This document shows positions 59,378-64,000 of a DNA stretch of 64,000 bases, one piece after another. The position numbers and the translations under genes are program-made. Within the stretch, counting starts at the first letter, position 1; the number at the start of each line of letters is the position of its first letter. The stretch comes from Candidatus Zixiibacteriota bacterium (GTDB taxonomy: Bacteria > Zixibacteria > MSB-5A5 > JAABVY01 > JAHJOQ01), in assembly GCA_018820315.1 (NCBI GenBank), contig JAHJOQ010000121.1, positions 58,050-122,049 on the forward strand, given 5' to 3'. The notes under the pieces are model-generated. The model had not been told where the DNA came from and did no database searches. It worked only from the letters and a program-made list of their open reading frames with translations.

Positions 59378-60514
59378 TCAGACCGGTGCTGGCTTGTGCT
59401 CTTTTTTCTTTGCGGGTCCAACGATGAGAAGGCAACGATATGCTTCCTTGCCGTACCGGCTCATTCGGAGGAATTCGGACTTCTTGATTCGCAGATTTCG
59501 AGCGCGCAGCTTGTTTCTTCTATACGACGCAACATCCGGATCGTGAATGTAGATATTGTCTTTGTCGAAACCGGTGATCACCACCCAGTGCGGAACCTGA
59601 TCGCCGGTCAGTCGGTAAGTACTGATGAGTGCGATCGGAATCGTTCCTCTGAAAAGCGCAGACATGATCTCCTCGACACCATAGTCGCATACCATAGTCG
59701 ACACGCCGAGTTTCTTTGCCTGCTTCTTCATATCGCTGTGCACAATCTTCATGACTTCACGCTTTTTCGGAGTGCGAACCGATCTGAGCATGGGTGTAGT
59801 GTCCATCGAGATGATCATCCTGCAATTCACGTTTCTTGTGACGGCGGACAGAGAGAGTCCGTATGGACTGGTGCCGCTGTACCCGGACATCATGAAGATC
59901 AGGGTGGCTTCTTTCCATATTCTCATTTCCATGACTCGAGTGAATTCGAGCAGTGGCTTGAAGTGTTTAAGCGCCATCATCAAACAGGCAGATCCGCAGG
60001 TGAAATCAAGTGTCTGAGCGTAATAGGGGATGTTAAGCTGAAGTTTCCCTGGCACGCGAATCTTCAGATCTTTACTCATTTTGAGACCAGCCATGCCATC
60101 TTCATAATAGTCCGTCATGTTTCGCACGACGTGATAGCCGTTCCTTTCATAAAACCTGATACCGCCTTCGTTATCTTTCCTGACTTCGAGTGTCATTTTT
60201 GCGCAGCCACGACGTGCCGCTTCCAATTCACACTCTTTGAGCAGCCTGAAACCGTACTTCTTTCCCTGGAAAGCCGGATCGACGGCCAGGTTGTACAATC
60301 GCGCAGCCAAATGAGATTTCCTCCACAGCACGTAAGCAGAACCCGCGATAAATGAACCCTGCGTGAGAACGAAAACGCTCGCGCGCGAATGAGTGAGAAA
60401 ATAGTCGATCTGATCTTCTCTGAAGCGATCCTGCTCAAATGCGACATTTTCCAGTCTGAACAGGGACTTGAGATCATTCGCGGTGGCCAGGCGGATTTTC
60501 GAACGAGGAATCAT
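59378..60514 (-). CDS. GNAT acetyltransferase fused to a C39-like peptidase domain
   Basis: Product of 378 aa, third gene of a minus-strand cluster. Residues 5-150 are a GNAT domain (IRLATANDLKSLFRLENVAF, acetyl-CoA loop FQGKKYGFRLL at 82-92, GIRFYERNGYHVV). Residues about 155-365 are a papain-like C39 peptidase domain with IPYYAQTLDFTCGSACLMMA (Cys173), VPHWVVITGFDKDNIYIHDP (His and Asp). The same two-domain protein is known next to RimK/RLAN ATP-grasp proteins in several bacteria, a context interpreted as synthesis and maturation of a peptide-like product or protein tag. GAGG lies before the ATG, 6 bases after the ATP-grasp stop. Confidence 0.9.
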   Translation of the reverse strand: MIPRSKIRLATANDLKSLFRLENVAFEQDRFREDQIDYFLTHSRASVFVLTQGSFIAGSAYVLWRKSHLAARLYNLAVDPAFQGKKYGFRLLKECELEAARRGCAKMTLEVRKDNEGGIRFYERNGYHVVRNMTDYYEDGMAGLKMSKDLKIRVPGKLQLNIPYYAQTLDFTCGSACLMMALKHFKPLLEFTRVMEMRIWKEATLIFMMSGYSGTSPYGLSLSAVTRNVNCRMIISMDTTPMLRSVRTPKKREVMKIVHSDMKKQAKKLGVSTMVCDYGVEEIMSALFRGTIPIALISTYRLTGDQVPHWVVITGFDKDNIYIHDPDVASYRRNKLRARNLRIKKSEFLRMSRYGKEAYRCLLIVGPAKKKEHKPAPV

Positions 60515-60520
60515 TAAGCC

Positions 60521-61399
60521 TCACTTCGGTAATAGATATTCCAGCAGACGATCGTAAAGATCGCCATTAGCCCGATCCTCTTCACCTGCGTTAATAGTCG
60601 GGTTGTCATTCACTTCAATCACGATAAACCGGTCGCCCACTTGTTTCAGATCAACGCCGTACAAGCCGCTGCCGATGGCGTTTGCCGCCTCAACCGCTAT
60701 CTTCAGTAGATTCGGAGGCGCTTCGGTGATGCGGATAGGTTTGATCGGACCGTACACGGTCTTGCCATCGGGAGTATAGGTCAGGATCTTCCAATTTCTT
60801 TTCGGTATCGAATACTGGCAGACATATAGTGGTTCGCCGCCCAAAGTACCTACCCGCCAGTCGAATGATGATTTGACGAACTTCTGGGCGAGAACTCGAT
60901 CCGAGCGACGGAAAAATCTCTTGGCGACCGATATGATCTCTTTGGGAGTTGATGCTTTCTCGACGTACATCGAGAAGCTACTGTTTGGCGCTTTAAGCAC
61001 CACCGGATCGCCGAATCGATCAAGCAGCGCTTCGCCAAGCCTATGGCTTAATTCATCTTCCTCGATGAACTGAGTCTCGGGCATCGGGACATTGTTTATC
61101 ATCAGGTGGCGATACATGTTCACTTTGTCGCAGCAGATTCTGATGGAATCGGGATCATCGATCACCCGCAGACCGTGCATTTCGGCGGTACGTGCGGCGA
61201 CATAGGCCGAATTGAGCGGATCGGTCAGGGCGCGGATGAATAAAGCGTCAAATTCAGGTATTTTGTACATGTCCGGGCGGAAAAGAAAATCGGTGCGATG
61301 CCCATGCTTCCGCGCAACCTGACTGAGGCGCATAAGCGTGTTCATTTCATCCGAGCTCGAAATTGTGTAACGCTCTACGTAAATGCCTAACTGTCCCAT
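60521..61399 (-). CDS. RimK-family ATP-grasp ligase
   Basis: Product of 292 aa that should form amide bonds by ATP-dependent carboxylate activation, as RimK adds glutamate to a peptide C-terminus. It has the pre-ATP-grasp segment (LGIYVERYTISSSDEMN), VNMYRHLMINNVPMPETQFI, the ATP-binding strand DPVVLKAPNSSFSMYVEK, VLAQKFVKSSFDWRVGTLGG, and metal ligands in YGVDLKQVGDRFIVIEVNDN. It overlaps the RLAN gene upstream by 13 bases and is followed by the GNAT/C39 gene. Substrate unknown. Confidence 0.9.
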   Translation of the reverse strand: MGQLGIYVERYTISSSDEMNTLMRLSQVARKHGHRTDFLFRPDMYKIPEFDALFIRALTDPLNSAYVAARTAEMHGLRVIDDPDSIRICCDKVNMYRHLMINNVPMPETQFIEEDELSHRLGEALLDRFGDPVVLKAPNSSFSMYVEKASTPKEIISVAKRFFRRSDRVLAQKFVKSSFDWRVGTLGGEPLYVCQYSIPKRNWKILTYTPDGKTVYGPIKPIRITEAPPNLLKIAVEAANAIGSGLYGVDLKQVGDRFIVIEVNDNPTINAGEEDRANGDLYDRLLEYLLPK

Positions 61400-62037
61400 G
61401 TCACTCGCTCAAGTATGTGATTAATCTCCCGTTCAGTGAGATCCGCGAAGGGGAGTGGAGCAATGTCGCTTAATAGCAGTGAATTGTCCGCAAGTCTGAT
61501 CGCCCGTACTCTTGCAACCGGGATGTTATACGTCTCCCAGATACTTCTTGCGAGTTCATTGTAGCGCGCAACTGCACTCCAGCCGAGTACTGCTCTGAAA
61601 TGGAGGACTTTGCTGTCCTCAGGCAATTCCTGGCAGCAGACTGCATAGGTGTAATTGCGCGTAAGAGACTTCACTATGCTTTGGGCACGGCCTGCCTTCA
61701 ATATAACTCGACCTTTGAGAGTGAACGGGTTTATGGGATCGACGATGACCGGAGGTTCACAGTAGCCGTTGCTGATGTAGTATTCTGGTATAGCAAGCCC
61801 GGCAAGTTTCGCCTTTTCCAGGAAGAGCGGTGGCACATAAGCGTCGATCATTTCCTTGCACGTCGGTCGAATCGACTTGCCCTCATGCTCGTAATCTTCT
61901 GATACGTAGTACGGTAGCTCCAGATAATCATAATTGCCGCCGAGGTTCACAATACACTTCTCCTCAGTGAGCCAGCCGACAAATCGACTGCGTCGCGGTA
62001 TCTCAATTAGTTCCTTGTTCTTGTCTGTTCCTCTCAT
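61387..62037 (-). CDS. RLAN-domain protein (RimK-like ATP-grasp N-terminal domain)
   Basis: Product of 216 aa, first gene of the cluster; GGCGGAAG before the ATG. Content fits the RLAN domain usually fused N-terminally to RimK-like ATP-grasp ligases: CIVNLGGNYDYLELPYYVSE, EGKSIRPTCKEMIDAYVPPL, then VILKAGRAQSIVKSLTRNYT and IPVARVRAIRLADNSLLLSD. Here it is a separate gene overlapping the ATP-grasp gene, so the fused protein of other genomes is split in two. Role unknown; probably substrate recognition. Confidence 0.8.
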   Translation of the reverse strand: MRGTDKNKELIEIPRRSRFVGWLTEEKCIVNLGGNYDYLELPYYVSEDYEHEGKSIRPTCKEMIDAYVPPLFLEKAKLAGLAIPEYYISNGYCEPPVIVDPINPFTLKGRVILKAGRAQSIVKSLTRNYTYAVCCQELPEDSKVLHFRAVLGWSAVARYNELARSIWETYNIPVARVRAIRLADNSLLLSDIAPLPFADLTEREINHILERVTWDS

Positions 62038-62139
62038 ATTACTTCCGCCAGAAATTCAGTTTCCGCCCCCCCCTCACAACAGGAAGAAATATATGTCAAC
62101 TTTCAACAATTACGAAACAAGATTCTTTTTCATACCAGT

Positions 62140-62304
62140 ATGATGGATGAGGATGGCACCCCGCTTGGCTTCGCAGAAATCAGGCAACATGCGGCGGAGG
62201 GTTTGCTGGTTCTGTTTCAGGCTATGGTGATATGTGGCTCTGCCGAGAAGCTGATCCCGTTGTGTCCGAAGGAGAATCCGGCGATTCGATTCACCTGTGA
62301 CTAG
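62140..62304 (+). CDS. Doubtful 54-aa open frame
   Basis: ATG at 62140 (or 62143) to TAG at 62302-62304. The content is plausible protein (FAEIRQHAAEGLLVLFQAM, ICGSAEKLIPLCPKE), but no ribosome site and no family are recognised. It overlaps the 3' end of the TrmO-like gene by four bases. Otherwise 62038-62300 holds nothing. Confidence 0.25.
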   Translation: MMDEDGTPLGFAEIRQHAAEGLLVLFQAMVICGSAEKLIPLCPKENPAIRFTCD

Positions 62305-62639
62305 TCTCGCTCGGATCTGTCGTCAGCCTCATTACTGAGGTGTGTTGATACTCCGAGCCAACCGATTCGGCGGCAGTCACAGGAATCAAATTCCGGTACG
62401 TATGGTTTGATGTCAAGCAGCGGAGTACCATCAATCAGGTCGACATCCTCCACTGTCAATGTGCATTCTGAGACGCTTATCAGTTTGTCTGCGAAAATCC
62501 CTATTGGATTTGGCCTCGATGGAGCTCGCGTGGCGAACAATCCGCGCGGCACAGTGTCACGAAACGGCACAACTGTGAGTTTCGGTTCGCGGCTGCGGTG
62601 AAACCAGAATACAAGCCAGATTCGATCAAATCCAATCAT
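62301..62639 (-). CDS. TrmO/TsaA-family tRNA methyltransferase domain, 5'-truncated
   Basis: Product of 112 aa whose whole length matches the middle and end of the TsaA/TrmO (UPF0066) domain: GFDRIWLVFWFHRSRE, the signature FATRAPSRPNPIGI, and VDLIDGTPLLDIKPYVPEFD. TrmO N6-methylates t6A37 in tRNA with S-adenosylmethionine. The usual first 40-45 residues (the IGVIxSP strand onward) are absent: the frame is closed by the TGA of the TPR gene 15 bases before the ATG. The ATG has only a distant GAGAAG. It is therefore either an internally started short protein or, more likely, a truncated gene. Confidence 0.7.
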   Translation of the reverse strand: MIGFDRIWLVFWFHRSREPKLTVVPFRDTVPRGLFATRAPSRPNPIGIFADKLISVSECTLTVEDVDLIDGTPLLDIKPYVPEFDSCDCRRIGWLGVSTHLSNEADDRSERD

Positions 62640-62651
62640 CAGATCGAAGAA

Positions 62652-63779
62652 TCACTTCTCGTATTTTTCGATCAACGCTTGGAAGCGTGGGTGGTTCCGA
62701 AGCTGCTTATACTCAGGGAATTTCTTGAGAATAGTAACCGACACATTCGAAGGTCCCGCCAAGAGATATTCAAGCTGATCAATAGCAAGATCGTACTCGC
62801 CCACAGCAGTGTATGTTTGAGTGAGCCTCCTAACCAATTCGGCACCGACAAGAGCATCCTTTGAAAGCGGCAGTAGTTCAACTGCGTACAAACCCTCTCT
62901 GATGGCGTCCTCCTTGCGGCCCAGTCCGGCATAGACCCTGCCCATGATACTGTGGTACAGCGGATCATCAGGATCGTCCACAATCTTTTCTTCCAAAACC
63001 ACACGGGCGGAATCGTAATACGGCTTCATTAAGTCTGGTCGATTCATATAGCGGTATATTTCGCCCTTGAGAAGATAATACTCAGCGGTGTCGCTCCGTT
63101 GCTTGAAGTACACCTGGCCAGGTGCGGTTATGTGACTTAGGGCCCGCTCAAACTGTTCGTCAAAACAGTCATACAGCACTTCAAAGTAGGTCAAGAGAGG
63201 TGACCGACCATTGCGTTCCAGCGTTACCTGTAGAACATCGCGAGCTTCTCTTGTGTCACCTAACCTAGCCAGTTGTGACCATGATTTCAGAAGATATGGC
63301 CACTCGAAATCCGGTGCGAGTTCAATGGCACGGTCAAAATAGTATTCGGCTTCCTCGTACTGGTGATTTTTCATAAGCGTTTGGCCTAACTCCAGCAGGA
63401 AATAAGGCTCACGAGGATTTAGTTTCACTGCTCTTCTCAAATACTCAATTGCCTTGTCCCATTGGCCCTGCCTTCGTTTCGTATAGGCAATGCTGGCAAT
63501 GGCCAGGCTGTTGTTTGGCTGCTTCTGGAGTACAATAGTAAATTGCACCAGTGCCTGCTCGTAATCGAGTTGGCCGTGGTAGTAGTACCAACCGAGGGCC
63601 AAATGCGTCACTGGGTCGTCCGATGCCAACTTAAGCGCTTTATCGATGGTTTCCTTAGCTGCTGTTAGCCGCGACTCAGTGCGGTCATAGAAGTTCCAAT
63701 ACATTTCGGTATAGACCATCCCCAGCTCTGCGTACGCCAGGGCGAATTCCGGATCCAGCTCGATGGCCTTTCGATGCAT
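62652..63779 (-). CDS. TPR-repeat protein, apparently 5'-truncated by an insertion sequence
   Basis: At least 375 aa of tetratricopeptide repeats (AMHRKAIELDPEFALAYAEL, AIEYLRRAVKLNPREPYFLL, AEYYFDRAIELAPDFEWPYL, DAIREGLYAVELLPLSKDAL). Reading upstream of the ATG at 63779, the frame stays open and protein-like (ISRDYRSAEAM) to a stop at 63849-63851, exactly where the IS element begins, so the real N-terminus has probably been removed. Similar TPR tails follow kinase, cyclase or DNA-binding domains in other bacteria. The remnant has no ribosome site and may not be expressed. Confidence 0.75.
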   Translation of the reverse strand: MHRKAIELDPEFALAYAELGMVYTEMYWNFYDRTESRLTAAKETIDKALKLASDDPVTHLALGWYYYHGQLDYEQALVQFTIVLQKQPNNSLAIASIAYTKRRQGQWDKAIEYLRRAVKLNPREPYFLLELGQTLMKNHQYEEAEYYFDRAIELAPDFEWPYLLKSWSQLARLGDTREARDVLQVTLERNGRSPLLTYFEVLYDCFDEQFERALSHITAPGQVYFKQRSDTAEYYLLKGEIYRYMNRPDLMKPYYDSARVVLEEKIVDDPDDPLYHSIMGRVYAGLGRKEDAIREGLYAVELLPLSKDALVGAELVRRLTQTYTAVGEYDLAIDQLEYLLAGPSNVSVTILKKFPEYKQLRNHPRFQALIEKYEK

Positions 63780-63836
63780 TGCCTCAGCGCTACGGTAGTC
63801 ACGAGATATATTCGAAAGTTGTGGATAGAATAGAAT

Positions 63837-64000
63837 GAGCGTATCCTCTTAATAGTAAACAAGAGAACTCGGGTTTATCCGAGCAGGAGGACACGCTCAT
63901 GAGGAATAGTAATGTAAGTGATTCGGAAAGTCGAGTGGAAAAGGAGTCGAGGTCGTCACTGGATGATCTTTTGCGAGAGGGAGCTCGACGGATGTTGCAG
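63837..64000 (+). mobile_element. Left end of an IS256-type insertion sequence (continues beyond the window)
   Basis: The element is inferred from the transposase start at 63899 and the abrupt end of the TPR frame near 63837-63850. An inverted repeat GAGCGTATCCTC (63837-63848) with GAGGACACGCTC (63887-63898) and an inner stem CTCGG/CCGAG (63868-63872, 63879-63883) occupy the space before the start codon. The exact terminal repeat and target duplication cannot be fixed without the other end. Confidence 0.6.
63899..64000 (+). CDS. IS256-family (mutator-type) transposase, 3' partial
   Basis: The ATG at 63899 has GCAGGAGG upstream. Thirty-four codons are visible, ending with SLDDLLREGARRMLQ, which closely matches the N-terminal helix of IS256-family DDE transposases (usually L..LLR.GA..LLQAALE). 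The catalytic region lies outside the window. Confidence 0.72.
   Translation, partial: MRNSNVSDSESRVEKESRSSLDDLLREGARRMLQ

Noticed and set aside
59333..60355. Plus-strand open frame of 340 codons
   Set aside because: It is antisense to the GNAT-C39 gene, which has clear domain motifs and a ribosome site; the plus frame has no recognisable content.

Overview
The window looks like a chromosomal stretch of a Gram-negative bacterium of the FCB superphylum, most likely a Zixibacteria-like lineage. This is inferred from three large secreted proteins with dockerin pairs (DIDDVVYLI-type repeats), two of which end in type IX-like sorting tails with the PNPFNP motif, and from a TonB-dependent receptor and FG-GAP beta-propellers. 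No rRNA, tRNA or CRISPR array was found.

Bases 1-13.7 kb form a secreted-protein and signalling region. It holds a membrane-anchored Lon-like protein cut by the window edge, a secreted FG-GAP/dockerin protein, a histidine kinase whose sensor is an FG-GAP propeller, its NtrC-type sigma-54 activator, and a 1190-aa secreted propeller protein behind a near-consensus sigma-54 promoter. A lone receiver protein follows. Bases 14.1-18.1 kb are a TPP-riboswitch operon: aptamer, terminator, TonB-dependent receptor and sodium:solute symporter, read as thiamine (or precursor) import across both membranes.

Bases 18.2-32.0 kb carry the most unusual locus. A MutL/GlmL-type ASKHA ATPase and a barrel/KOW-like protein are followed by three consecutive copies of one four-gene membrane cassette: A, Fn3 plus a conserved cytoplasmic domain; B, a polytopic protein; C, a twice-anchored periplasmic alpha/beta protein; D, a polytopic protein. 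No cobalamin-mutase subunits are nearby, so the ATPase probably serves this membrane machine, whose function I do not know.

Bases 32.1-44.1 kb hold a small basic protein, pyruvate phosphate dikinase with a histone-H1-like tail, ADP-forming acetyl-CoA synthetase, an SPFH lipoprotein and a MacA/two-permease/ATPase export operon ending in a good terminator. Bases 44.1-53.7 kb contain a VOC gene remnant, an HD-domain protein, a CBS-pair protein, a SnoaL-like lipoprotein, an M6 metalloprotease with FG-GAP and dockerin repeats, a GIY-YIG protein and the Kup potassium transporter, separated by repeat-rich spacers.

Bases 53.7-64 kb, mostly on the minus strand, hold an IrrE-like/PIN toxin-antitoxin-like pair, a 43-aa lysine-rich protein, an HI0933-type flavoprotein, a membrane protein/winged-helix regulator pair with an upstream palindrome, a Cys-rich protein, a three-gene ATP-grasp/RLAN/GNAT-C39 cluster, a 5'-shortened TrmO gene, a TPR gene apparently cut by an insertion sequence, and the first bases of that IS256-type element. 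At least two families of dispersed palindromic repeats and several recurring hairpins lie in the spacers.
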